DNA of 64,000 bases from Eudromia elegans (taxonomy: Eukaryota > Chordata > Aves > Tinamiformes > Tinamidae). Where the stretch lies: the NCBI GenBank assembly GCA_003342815.1, contig PTEX01000303.1:266415-330414 (forward strand), in the 5' to 3' direction. Below the pieces are notes generated by a model, which worked only from the letters and a program-made list of their open reading frames with translations, searched no databases and was not told the origin of the DNA. The position numbers and the translations under genes were made by a program. This document shows positions 21,699-34,800 of the stretch, piece after piece. Numbering within the stretch: the first letter of the stretch is position 1; the number at the start of each line of letters is the position of its first letter.

Positions 21699-22089
21699 GA
21701 GAGCTGGGCCTGTTCAGCCTGGAGAAGAGAAGACTGAGAGGGGACCTGATTAATGTATATAAATACCTCAAGACAGGGAGTGAGGAGGAGGGGCCTGGCC
21801 TCTTCTCAGTGGTGGCCAGTGATAGGACTAGAGGAAACGGGCACAAATTGAGGCACCAAAAGTTCCACAGGAACCTAAGAAAGAACTTATTAACAGTGAG
21901 GGTGACAGAACACTGGAACAGGTTGCCCAGAGAGGTGGTGGAGTCTCCTTCTCTGGACAGCTTCAAAACCCACCTGGACATCACCCTGTGCCACATGCTC
22001 TAGGGGACCCTGTGTGTGCAGGGGGTTTGGACTAGATGACCTCTACAGGTCCCTTCCAACCCTGGTCATTCTATGATTCTATGATTCTA

Positions 22090-25000
22090 CTTGAAAAATA
22101 ATGGAATTTATGCTCGTAATTCACAAAGCCACTTACACAATTTCTGTAAGATGATGTGTTATCTCTCACACTGTTAATTCCGAAGAAAGGAAGACATAGC
22201 AAATACGTATAATGGAAGTATAGTCTTCATGGTCCTGCTTATTGGTGTTTATTTAATTCCCTATCACTTAAATGATTAGCCATAATGTTGTGTGGGATAT
22301 ATTTGGGTACATAACACCTTCCCCTCCACATCATCTTCCAATCCCTCCATTTCCCATTTTGTCAATTTCATGTTAGAGAGACTATATTATTTTGGAAAAA
22401 GAAAAGCATCAAAACCCACAGAAATTTCAGATGTTTATATTTCCATTTTCTTCATTGTTTAGTAAAGAAAGATATTTTTGGAGGGAGTGATAGCTTGGTA
22501 CTAGAGTCAGACAAGATTATATATACAATTTTTTTTTTTTTTTTGTCTCTTAAACAGCATGATTTAATACAGCAAAATATAAAAAAGCCTTTATTCAGTG
22601 AAATGTTTTGTTCACTTTTGTCTTTGAATCTTTATGCACTCTTGTCTTTACAAGAACAATAATTAAGTACGCAGACAGAGGTATATAAAGATTTCAGGGA
22701 AATCTTTCTTCATTCATTCACTACTCTTCTTCTGGCAGATGTGCTGGACAAGAGAATCCTCTGATTTAAATTTGAAGGCAGTCAGTTAGAGTTTATAGAA
22801 TTACTCTGGAACTTTCATCTACTTTTAGAGAAAGCCGAGGGTCCCAGAGACATTGAGCTAAAGGCTCAGATAGATACAACACATATAAAACTAAGGTAAA
22901 GTGAAATTTTTGAAGGGAATTTGCAAAATATCCTAAAGCTTTTCTTGGCACACTATCAAGCCTAATCTAGAAGGGCCCTGAAATTCAGTTGGCACGCTCA
23001 ATACCCTGGATCCCAAAGGGCAGCAAGCAAAAGATGGTGAGACACATTTAAATTCCTATCCTTTTTGTTGTTGTTATTGTTCTGTTGATATTCTCTTGAA
23101 ATTTAACGACATAATGGTCGGGAAGGTCATATCTTACATTATGCCAGATACAAACTTTATCATTCCCAGGTTGTTCTTGTTCATTTAACATCTTACCCAC
23201 CTGGATAGACAATACTTTTTTACAAATGTTTTTCCCTATGTATTTTCAAAAGACTTATGAGAGATCATTTATGAATTCAAGAAATTATTTTTGAAATTAT
23301 TTCTGGAGAACAACTCTTTCTTTTCTGTCTTAAAAGCATAATGAAATTCTGAATGTTTTGTATAGCCAATGTTTATAGTACTTAACAACTGACCAGACTT
23401 TCATACAGTTTTCAAAGACAGAATTGTTTGTTAACGGGTCATCAACTGACATTTTTTAGTATCAGTAAAATTATATAACCACATAGGAGCACATAAATAG
23501 GACTAAGTGTATTTTTTAAAAAAAAAAAGGAAATTCTATTATATTGAATTTTGAAATAAACATAATGAAATAGAAATTTGTATGGAGTGTAGAAATTTGT
23601 ATAGAGTGTAGAAACTGATATTTTCAGTGAAACTATTCCATAATATTTTCAATGCAAGAAGTTAAGTATGCAAGACTGTAAAAGCCCTTTGCAACAACAG
23701 ACATCAAAATGCATAAATAATAAAAATATTAATTCGGTAGGAAATAATTCACTATTTTTCCTGAAAATATTCAATCATTGTATGATACCATTCCAACCTT
23801 TACAAAAGAGTTAACTGAATAATATACAAAAAGTTAAAGAAAGTATAAAAAGAGTTAGAGTAAAGAAAATACCCAACATGCAGATATATTTCGATATATT
23901 TCTCACAATGAATGTGAACGACTCTTTTCGCAAATCAATGACAATAAATTAGTGCATTTAAGGAATCCTTTCCTAAACACACTTGCTTTTAAAATAAAAT
24001 ATTTCTACTCCCCTCCTCCTCTCTTTCTACAATTGCTTTGAAATGCCGATATTACGATGTACTGCATTCGACAGTTCTATGAATTGAAAGTTCATTATAT
24101 ATCAATCTTAAAAGGAAAAATAATTTGCAGCAGAGTCATTATCTTCTCAAACACTGATTATAGGAATTAGAAGTGGATCTAGCTATGTAAAGAATCTCTT
24201 TGTTCTTGACATGTATTTAATATTTTTTCCTTAGGCATATTCACTAATAAGGGATTCACAATCATTTTAACAAATATATATATTAAAAATGAAGCTGCAT
24301 TCACTATCAATTTATATATACTGTTATATAATCAGAAAGACTCAAATCACATATTTTCTACTCACATTCATTTTTTTTCACTTATACTATTGCCAGTCTT
24401 ATCAAATGAAGATGTTATTGAGTACGTTGTTTACAAGAATTCCATCTGTGGATCAACAAAAATTAATGCAAGTATAATTTTTTTTACACAAGAGGCATAT
24501 TCTTAAAATATTCTTCACATAATTGATTTTTTTTCCATTCTATATGCATATTTTTAAAAAGCACATATACTTACATATAATGTCATAATATTTATGCTCT
24601 TCATACTGTGTGATCAACCCTGGGAAAAAAAAAAAAAAAAGGAGTGGGCGGGTAAGGTTTCTTTAACTCTTCCTTTCAAGTAAACATCATTGTATATTGG
24701 GAGTCCTTCATCTTTTAAATTTTTAATTTTACTTTTGGTAAATTCAACATGTATTTAAAATATGAAATCATAGTTCCCTCTTCCCTCCCCACCCCCACCA
24801 ATCTAATATCTTTGATTTTCATTCTGTCAAAATCCGTTTTTGCCTCTAACTTGATTTTGTATTTCATAAATTTGTCAGGGTGGTTTATTTCTCACTTAAA
24901 TCTAGTATTCTATCTAATGAACATTATCAAAAGTATTGAGGAAATATATATTTGAAATTGTATGTGAGTGAGTGTGCTTACTTTCAGCAAAATTACCTAT

Positions 25001-28000
25001 ACCTCAGAGCCGCAATGTACCCAGTGATTGATTTGATAAAAGCTTTTTCAATCAACATTATCAGTTCACAGTGATCTATGCTATTAAACATTTATCTTTT
25101 TTCAACTATAATAATTTTTTTCTTTTTTGATATTTACTAACTTCATTTAGCTTTCTGTATACTTTCTGTAGGTTAAGGAAAGGAGAAGGACAATAACTAG
25201 TCAACTTACGACTTTTTACCCCTGTAATTCCTGAGATGAGAATAGATTTGCTTGATAAAAAGATAATCAATACAAATTTTAGGTAAAAACATGCTAGCAA
25301 ACAAACAGAAAAGAAGCAAGACAAAGAGATTGAAAGAGGACAAAATGAACATTTTAATAAGGAAAACAAGGTTTTTCTAAGTTCTGTATTTGATCAAATG
25401 CACTCCTGAAGTGTCAGCATTTTACAAAGAAGTTCAGGAAAATATCATAGTCAGATAAAGTTCAAATTAATCACTGCCTAAACAAAACCAACAAATGCTA
25501 GTATTTAATTTTAGAAAATGTTTATGAAATATTCACCTATATTGTTTTGTCCTTAAGAGCTATAAACTTAATTTTCTTCTTTCCAGCTCATATCTATTCT
25601 TGCATAGAAAGGCAACATGTATTCTGAGGGAAAAAAAAAGCAATATTAGAGAGGAAAATTATCCTTTCAGTTCACTTAAGGAACTTCAATAAAAGTTGTA
25701 CATGCATTACTGACAGCAAAAGTTTTTTCTCATCGCTTCTGAATGTTGCACAGTTGTTACATTTGTAACAATTCAAGTAGGAGAAAGGGATTTCTCTTAC
25801 AGAAGCTCATCACTCCATATGCATTTAACGTCTTTTCTAATAGAAGAGTCTTCACATCAATTTGGGACTACAAAGATGATTTTGTACAATTGTTTCCAAT
25901 TCCTACTTATTTATATTTGATATATGAATATATTTATGCACAGACCTAAAATATAAAAAGCATAAATATATATAGTCATATATTTTTCCATCATAGTTGT
26001 CTGTTCTATCTAGGGACACATCTAAATAAGAAATTCAATAAGTCATTAGTATTCATCCCAAAATGAAAAGAAGAATCTGAAGATGATTAGGCAGAGCTTC
26101 CAACTCTCTCTTGTTTGACTAGACACTAATCTTTGGGTTGCCTGCTTTCTAGTTAAGGTAAAGTCTGATTTAAATGAGATATGACTTGTGTAAGTCAAGG
26201 TCAAGAAAATAAATAGAAAAATTTTCAAAGTCTAGCAGCATCCATTCGGAATTTCTTCCTATAGATGCTTCAGTTAGAAGGCAGAAAGAGAAGCCAGGTC
26301 CTCTCCTTAAATGCTAAAAGAATTGTTTCAAAATGTGCCAATTACCTTTGTTCACCTTTTAAAAGTAAAATAATACTCAATTTTTTGAGTGAAGCATTTT
26401 ATCAGGAATCAGGAGACAAACAGTGTGCCTTCCTCAGTTTGGAAGACTAAAGCCACCATCTCCAGATAGAAAGGCAGATAGAGTCAGAGAGTCTATCAAA
26501 GACTTCCTCAAAGAGAGGAATGACTATTCAAAGGAGTTTTTAAGGCCTGTAAGAGAGTCCTAAAAATAAAATAATTTAAAAAAATCCCTGCTAGCAATTT
26601 TGACTGCTCTTTAGCTGTTTTGTCTACTAAGTTGTGATTGATTTCAACTGATAGTGAAGCATAGAGCTGTAGAACTGGGTCATTCGGGTCTTTTGTTGCT
26701 ACCTGGAGACACAGATAATAGCATTCTGCTCTCCTAGTAAGTTACTTTATGTGTTGCTAGTGCTACCTGTCATTTCTATTTGCCTGGGACATGTCAAATA
26801 TACCTATGGGGTTGCATAAATATTAATTAGGATATTGTAGAATATCAAGTTTCATGTATTGCTTTCACCAGAGTGACAGTCACTTTCTGCTTCACTACTT
26901 TTATTGCCATCAGCATCTAACGTCTTTCCAAGCTTCAACATACTTAGTGAGCTCAATGTAAAAGGAGTCTTTCCTTGAAATAGTTTAAAATGTGCACATT
27001 TGACAAAAGAAGACAGGAGGTCACATTGAGAAGACTGGTTTGTATTGCATTTGTTGTATTGAAAATGTAGGAGAGAGAGGAATGAAATGCACGAACTCTT
27101 AAAATAATAAACACACTAGGTATACAGTAGCTTCATTCATAATTCTCTAGAGATACTTAGGTATTATTCCAGTGTAGTTGATTATTTCCTATCCTAAAAT
27201 TCTCCTCTCTTTGTGACAGTTAAAAGTTAAATAAATAATAATAAAAATGAAGGCCTCTAAGGTAAACTGTTCTAAAAGCTTACTGCCAAGAAAGTGACAC
27301 TGCTTAAAAGTTAGAAAAGATATCTCTAGATCTCTTTTTGCTTAGCTGAAAAAACATTTTCCATTTTATGTCTTGGAAACATTTCTTCCATTTTATACTT
27401 AAAATTCAAATATAACTGCTGTAGGAGAAATCAATAAATGCTTATTTCAATGAATCACTCTTTCTATTCTTATTGATAGTTTAATCATCAGGATCTCCAG
27501 AGTGGGCGATCACAGCATTTAATTGAATCTGGCAGTTTGACATTATATGTAAAACAGTACAGTGAATTATGATTAATCACACTATTCTAATGCACTGGAG
27601 TTTGCTTGTTCTGTGCAAGAACCTCTTCCAGCACATCTAAGCCACAGTGTTCTGTCAGAATTTTACAATCACTTTGTAATTGCAGAGTGGGGGGGGGGGG
27701 GGAAAAGTGCCATACAAGGTAATTTAATGCTAGAGGTTTCAGTAGGTTAATGTACCTTGGTTAAAACAGTGAAACATATTAATAGAAGGATAAGGGAGGA
27801 TCATCCTCCTGAAATTATATGTCAAGAAATTTGTAAGACACCTTTACTGATTTACATCATAGAAGAACCAGCCCAGAATTATTAGAAATTTACTGTGGTA
27901 CTTACACTGTTATTTTGTGTGAGATATTATTTTAAATAATGCATATATTTTCTATGAAAGATACACATATGGATATAGTTTAACAAGAAAGAACGGACAC

Positions 28001-28400
28001 CTGTTCTTCCTATTAATGATAGAAGTTTTAGTTCATATGCATTCAGCAGAATTGTGCTAGAGAGTGCAGATATGATGTGCTATGGGAATCAGAAGGTATT
28101 CCTCCTTTCACAGGCTTTGCAGTTCCTTGTTCTCTGTTTAGGTCAGTATTCAGGCTGTTGACAGACACCTGGCTCACAAACATAAACAAATATGCAATTA
28201 ATATGCACAAATTACCAGACATACTGATGAACAGAGAAAACAGAGCCTTTACCAAATAGCAAAATAGGGCTTAGGAAAACTGCACAGCATATACTGATTG
28301 TCTTCCTCCTAATTGGTTGGTAAGGACTGAGGTTTACTATTCTCAGTTGAGGTAGCTGGTCCTCTCAATAGCAAGCTATCTTGTATTTACACAAATTGAC
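22090..28400. other. AT-rich unique sequence, no gene seen
   Basis: I see no recognisable gene, RNA or transposon. It holds a T run near 22530-22545, an A run near 24624-24640, a pure G run at 27689-27702, and many TA-rich runs. All open frames are short and of low complexity. Confidence 0.55.
27689..27702. repeat. Poly-G run (14 bp)
   Basis: Homopolymer of 14 G in AT-rich DNA. It is prone to length error and could contribute to quadruplex structure. Confidence 0.9.
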
Positions 28401-29265
28401 AGGATTCCCCCAGAGCCTTCTCTTCTCCAGGATGAACAGCCCTAGTTTTCTGAGTCTCTTCTCATATGAGAAATGTTTCAGTCTCTTTTTCATCTTTATG
28501 GCTCTTTACTGGATTTGCTCCACTATGACAATATCTCTCTTGTTCTGAGGAGTTCAGATTTGGACACAGCATTCCAGGTGTGGCCTCACCAGTGTTGAAT
28601 GGAGGTCACCTGCATCATCTTGCTGGCAACATTCTTAATGTAGCCCAGACACTATTGTGTTTCTTTGCCATGACGGCAAATTGCTTGCCCATGAACTTGT
28701 TGTTCACCAGGACCTCCAGGTGCTTCTCTTCAGGTCTGCTCTCCAGCAGAGCAGCCCCAAGCCTGTCCTGGGTCCATGAGGAATTCCTCTCCAAGTGCAA
28801 GACGTCGCATTTTCTGTTGTTGAACTCTATGAGATTCCTTTCTGCCCATTTCTCTATTGTGTCAAAGTGCCTCTAAATGTCAGCACAACTACCTTGCAAG
28901 CAGTCCTTGCCAGTTTTGTATCATCTGTGATCATACTGAAAGTGCATTCAGATCTGTCATAGAGGTCATTAAAGCTAAACAATACTGGTCCCAGTATCGA
29001 TCTCTGGGGAACATCACCAGTGATTGGCTTCTGGCTGGACTTTGTGCAGCTGATCACAACCCTCTTAATTTTGGCATTTCAGTCAGTTTTTAGTCCATTG
29101 TACTATCCAGTTATCTTGCTTGTACCTCATAATTTTTCCTGTGTGAATGTTATGGGAGATAGTGTCCAAACCCTTACTAAGTCAAAGTTAGCAACAGCCA
29201 CAGCTTTCTCCTCATTCATCAAGCCAGACATCCCATCACAAAAAGCCTATCAGGCAGCAGGATGT
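28401..29265 (-). mobile_element. Old CR1 LINE fragment, antisense
   Basis: The minus strand encodes decayed CR1 reverse transcriptase. One frame (29057-28854) reads [16 protein letters not shown] and then a diverged box, MITDDTKLA, followed by LERNSSWTQDRLGAALLESR in another frame, and the LFILEKRRL-type segment near 28430. The antisense counterpart of the KAFDTV region lies near 29150-29170. Many frameshifts and stops, loss of the 3' UTR and high divergence mark it as older than copies A and B. Confidence 0.85.
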
Positions 29266-31408
29266 TCCCATCTTAAATACTTGCCAAGTACTTTGTTTGC
29301 CTTCAGTTATGATTTCTTGATGCATTTCAAGGTCAAATATTAGTCTAAACAGAGCAGACATTACAGTTGTTTAAACAGGCTCTTTTTATTGTGTGCGTAT
29401 ATGCTGGAAATAAGTGGAGAATACTGTGAATATATGGGAGCGGTTTTGATGAAGCCAGTACGTGAAAGTACAAGCTTTTGCAATGAGTGCTTGTGTTCAC
29501 ATCACCCTGTCCACATGGAGCCTTTTCTAGGCTTCCAAGTCACTAACCATTAATTCTCTATCCATCAGTAATTTCTTAGATTAAAAACACACAAACAAAC
29601 AAACCCAAAACAAAAACAAAAACCTTGCATTTTGGCATATATATAAAGGAATTACAATGATCTTGATCGTTTTTATTATCCTGGCAACATAAAATGAGAG
29701 TCAAGATTTGCTTCTGGATGTCTATAGAAATCTTACTACTAACATAATTTCCCTGCTTACAACTTTCATCACTTGTTTTCTTCTGCTGTTGCTATATTAG
29801 TATCAGGTGTAGTTTTTCTTATTCCATGATTTTTGACCATTTTTCTGAATCTTTCATATTTATTCCAACTTTTATAGCTTTTCTTCCAGGCTCCTCCTTG
29901 TTATTGCTTGCCTAGATTCTTATCCTTGTGGCAAGCATCCATATATTTATCATGCTTCTCTTCCTTCCTCCAACCATTCTTATTTTATTAAACATTTTAC
30001 TGCAATGGTTGTAAAAAGACTGAATGGTGAATACTACTGCTCTAAAACAGATTCTTCATTTTTATGTGACTGTGCTATTTTTACTTTGTCAGAAACTTGG
30101 GGCAAACAAAATTGCTTTCAAACAGCTTTTTCTCAAAGACGCCTCTGTAGGCTTGTTCAATTTTTTAGTTCATTCATCTCTTGGTCAGAGATTGCACACT
30201 GCTACAATTTCTCCACATTTCCATTTTTTTTTTCTCCCATAGGATAACCTCAGCATGGACATCTACTCTAACTGAACCGATTTTATGTCTTATATTTTAC
30301 ATTCAGCAATATATATTTTCTGGTATATAAGCACCAATTTAATATTGTCTTCCAAACCAATGATAACAGGGTTTGTGTCTTACATATTCACAGCTTCCAA
30401 AATGCACCTAGTTTTTATTCACTGCATGAGAAAAAGTAAAGAAATAAAAACGTGGCAAGATCCTAAACAATATCCAAAGCATTTGCAATACAAAAAGATC
30501 TTTGTTTTCCAGCCTATCTAATCAGCATTCTGGCTGCTTTTGGCATGAACATCTATTCAAGGTACAGTTGCATACTTTTACAAATTTACAATTCCTGTAA
30601 GATCAGTAATTCTTATTTCCGAGCTCTATCACTTCTGTTATGATGGTCTAACCCATAGAGCTGCCCAGGATTTCCATAGTACATTCTGAGCAGCATATTG
30701 GACTAGTTGAGTCAGCATGAGAATGATTAACTAGTGGTAAATGTTTAGCTCCATAAAATACCTACAGTATAGTATTCGCATTACTGGCACTTTCACATTT
30801 TTAAATCATTCTTCTTTATTTTACATGAATGAAGCAAGAATGTAGTGAAATATTTCTTTTTCACTAGAAAGAAACGTGAAGAAAAGACTGAAGAGTTTTG
30901 TAGTATATATGACCAACTTTGTAGCATATAAGACCATCTAAGGGAATAAAACAAGCTACAGACTTCAAGCTAGATATATACTGAAAACACACTGAGTGTA
31001 ACTTGGTTATGATACTTTATTGGCAAATTTAAAACCAAGGAAATCATTAGCACCCAGGCAATGATTTTGACAAACCCCCTGGGAGAAACAAGTAGTTATC
31101 TCCTTAGGATATAGGATGGGTCAGGGTACATATTTCAGAATTTATACATATAAAGGGCATGAGAACATGCTGGAGCCTTTTAAATGTACCCCAGTAGCAC
31201 ATTTTCCAGTTTATTTTTGTTCAAAAGAAAAAGACAGAAAAACATTCTCTGTGTTCTGTCATAATTCCTCAATATGAGTGAAAGTGTAGCAAATGGGAAC
31301 CATCAAGAGACTCACTTTAAAAGCACACTCCTGATCTGACCTAAATGACTAAAATAGTATGTATTTGCACCCAAGGATTTTAGTCTGGGTGTGTTTCAAG
31401 AGGAAAAG

Positions 31409-31437
31409 GATATATATATATATATATATATATATAT
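31409..31437. repeat. (TA)n microsatellite
   Basis: About 14 TA units, uninterrupted. Confidence 0.92.
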
Positions 31438-31861
31438 TGCTTTCCTTAGGCCAGGGCTTTCAGCTTCCTCATCTTTATAATTCTTATCACTGGTCTATCT
31501 AATCACCACTACTACTCTGGAAAAAAAAAAAAAGAAAAAAAAAGATATTTTTAAGAATGTCTTGCCATAACTTTGGGTATAATTTAAGAGAAGATTGTCT
31601 AGCTAATTATGATCTTTCTGTGTCAAAAGTGTTGCTTAAAGAAGGAACAAAATTAATTTGTAGTTCTTTCAATGATAAACAATTAAGCAATGTACCCATC
31701 CCTCCTTTTCCCCCCCAAACTGGCCCTAGTAATGAACAGAATCAGCAAGTGCAAGAATCACCATTTACGATGACTGAAATAGAGGAAATAGACAAAAACA
31801 ATAATCTTACCTTGTTTTTTTTTTTCTTTTTTTCTTTCTCTCTTTTTTTCTTATGCTGTAG

Positions 31862-31891
31862 TGGGAAGACAGTATTTGAGATCTCTGACAG
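31862..31891 (+). other. Candidate 30-nt microexon (weak)
   Basis: A very strong pyrimidine tract (about 31815-31855) ends in GCTGTAG at 31861. The next 30 nt end in CTGACAG followed by GTATTC, an acceptable donor. A 30-nt length would keep frame. No flanking exons can be identified, and T-rich tracts are common here, so this may be chance. Confidence 0.12.
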
Positions 31892-34800
31892 GTATTCCCT
31901 TGTGAAGCTGTGCAGAGACATGCTCTCACTGGCTGCCACCTCCAGTGATGGAGGTGTTTGAATTTGCTCGCGGCTGCAGGGAAAGATTTGTCAAGGGATG
32001 TTTGTTAGAGCACCTCTTGCTCTCTGGCCATTATTTTTGTGCTTAACAAGTAAATAACTTTGTTCTAGCTCTGGCAACAGAGTTACCCTTCATTTATCCA
32101 AGATGATGATTTTTAATACAAACACAGTAGAAGAAACACTCCATGAGATCCTCAAGATCTTCCTTTCAAAACACAGCTATAGACACCAGGACTATATACC
32201 ACCTTCCCTAAATTAAGACTTCTATAATCCTTGACTAAATAGCAGCTGTCACTATTTTAAGGTAAAGGACTTGACTGCTACATTTGGGAAAAAAAAAAAA
32301 TAAAAAAAAATAAAAAAAAAACAGCAAAACAGCTGAAAAACAGCAGTACAAAATACAGACATCTTCATTAAACTGTAATAGTTTATTGATCTCTTTCTCT
32401 ACTAAAAAACTTACTCTACTAAAACAACAACAATATATGGATATACTCCTAAGAAGCACAAAAGGTATATATATCTATATATATTTACTTTATCTTGAAA
32501 GGAAAAATATTTTTAAGGAGACTGAATATAAGAAGCACCCTATTTTTAGTCAGTTTTAACTGGCAAGTTCAGCAGATCTCCAGCTATTTGATTTTATTAT
32601 CTGAGAAATCTATCCATTGTCAGAATGAAAATTGTGGTTTAATCATTTAGAGCCTTGTATGATAAGAGATGATAAATACTTGCTTGATCCTTTGGAGTAC
32701 TCACATAATGAATGAGAGAGTAGATGGAAATGAGATCTAGTCTGCTTAAGTAAGCAACCTAATTTAGTAATCTGTTTTATGTACTTAGATTATGCATATA
32801 TTTACATGTAAGGGAGGTCACAGATTGATTCTGATTCTGAAACCATGTGCTCATTTGGCTTCAGAATGGAGGTATGCTCTAATAAGTATGCTAAAGCACC
32901 TAAAGATTGACTTGAACTCAAAATGCTTAAGCCTAGGTCCTGCAATGTATTTTTTTTCTAAAGACGAGCTGCTGGGATGGCCAAAGCTAGACCAGAGTAT
33001 TAGTTAACAGGCACTAGGATGATTAAGAGGCCAGTGCTGAATTTAGAATATGGCTCTGATGAATTTGTAACTGTAGATACACCCAGAGGTGACTTCTATA
33101 TTAAAAGTCTAAAATGGTCTCAAATACTAACTTACAGCAATCTATATTGTTAAAATATTATTAATCCTCTGATCATGGTTTTGCCTCATTCTAACTAGCA
33201 TCCTCTTGAAAAATATTTGTTTCAGGTGGATAGCATTAGCAAGGAACAATTCTCAATAGGCAATAAGGAAATTGATGTAGGACTATTTTAGCACTATGGA
33301 CACACTGCTCGTTGGGTTTTAGGTCAGAGAACTGCTTTCAAGCAATGTGGATGCAAAGCAATTCATCACGGCAAAACCTGTCTGTCCTTTCAGTGACACA
33401 TATGTAATGAACTTCTGTCAAATACCTTAAGTTCATTGAAGTCACTTGTTGTTTAGAAAAGCTATCTTTAGATAAGAATGATATCTAGATTCATCAAATT
33501 GTCTTTCCTGATGCTTTTTTTAACAAATAACACAGATATCTGTTTCACAGTGCAATGGAGGACATTCAAGTTCAGAGCTTTGTTGAATAAGGAAGTGAGA
33601 ACACACCAATCTTTTGAAGTTTACTTTGTACTTTGTGTAGATTGTAGAGTATTTCCATTATTTGTGTTATATAGCTGCTGATCAACTGCACTAAATTCTA
33701 TTTCAAATTTCATAAGAATGGGATTTCCCTGACAGTTACAAGTTTTAAGTTGATCTTGTTAAATCACCAGATGCTCATAGAATTCTAGGAAGAAAACTTT
33801 ATCTGTGTTGTATCTCTGCTGCTTATATTTATTGAGGTATGCTCTAAGAAGCATGCTAAAACCTCTATAGTCCTCCCTCCAGCTTTCAGTAGTGAGAGAA
33901 TTTAGAAATTTTACACTTGCCTTGAAGGCATTCACATACATGTAATATTGCTAAAATGATTCTCTTACACATGTATATATAAAAAACTTGTTTTGGTGTA
34001 GGACACAAAAGACTCTTCTTATCCTGCAAGAAACAAACATAAAACTTGTGAAAAATGCTGGAATCTGTAGAAATATCTTAGGTGACTTCATTAAAAGTAT
34101 TATACCCTAAGGTACTTTTGCTTTGTTTTGTTTTGTTTTTCAGTTTTAATTTATTGAATAGTTTGCTCAGTTTCTAGTCACTAAGCTTATTATTTTCTGT
34201 ATTCCTTCTAATTATCAATCCATTTTTAAGAGAGCATCTAGAAGTAAATATTTTGCCAGCTATGGTGTACCTGAAGCAAGGTGAGAGGGGAAGGAAAAGG
34301 AAACATGCAAAGCAGCTTGCTTTTCTTGTGTCTGAGCTACAGCTCAACTAGTTTATTTTTTTGCTGCTCTGTGTAATTTATGAACTGCTATCTAAATTGG
34401 CATTTATACAATTATTTCTCCTCTGACTTCACTAAAATCAAACAGAATGTTTGTGCAAATTGTGCAAATTCATGTGCTTTCATTTCAGAATGAAAATAAT
34501 CCCATTATACAAGCACAATTAAGCACACACAGATTCCAGATAAAATGAATTGTTATATTTGTTAAATTTTACCTGTTTGTTGTTTGTTTCTTTACTTTTT
34601 GGTGACATCTCTTATTTAGCATTATAATTTGCTTTACCGTGCTTGTGTGATTATACTCTGCCTATATCTGTCATTGTGTGATTTTATTTTTTCAGGTTTC
34701 CTGCGTCCCAAATGTACTTTAGGTATCTCCCAGTTGTTTCACTTGTATATTACATGAACATTCTGGTTATCTCCTCTTCCATGCTACTAGTGACATGTTA

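Larger units (their letters stand above)
19327..22089 (+). mobile_element. CR1 LINE, young 5'-truncated copy B
   Basis: A 2.76-kb CR1 copy with the C-terminal half of the endonuclease, the reverse transcriptase and the 3' UTR, ending in (ATTCTATG)n at 22068-22089. It is nearly identical to copy A from 19787 onward, in the same orientation, about 6.6 kb apart start to start. A short tandem duplication near 21265-21318 is unique to this copy. Confidence 0.97.

Noticed and set aside
31557-31961. 134-codon plus-strand frame
   Set aside because: It crosses a long poly-pyrimidine tract that gives a run of Phe and Ser, and the rest has no recognisable domain.
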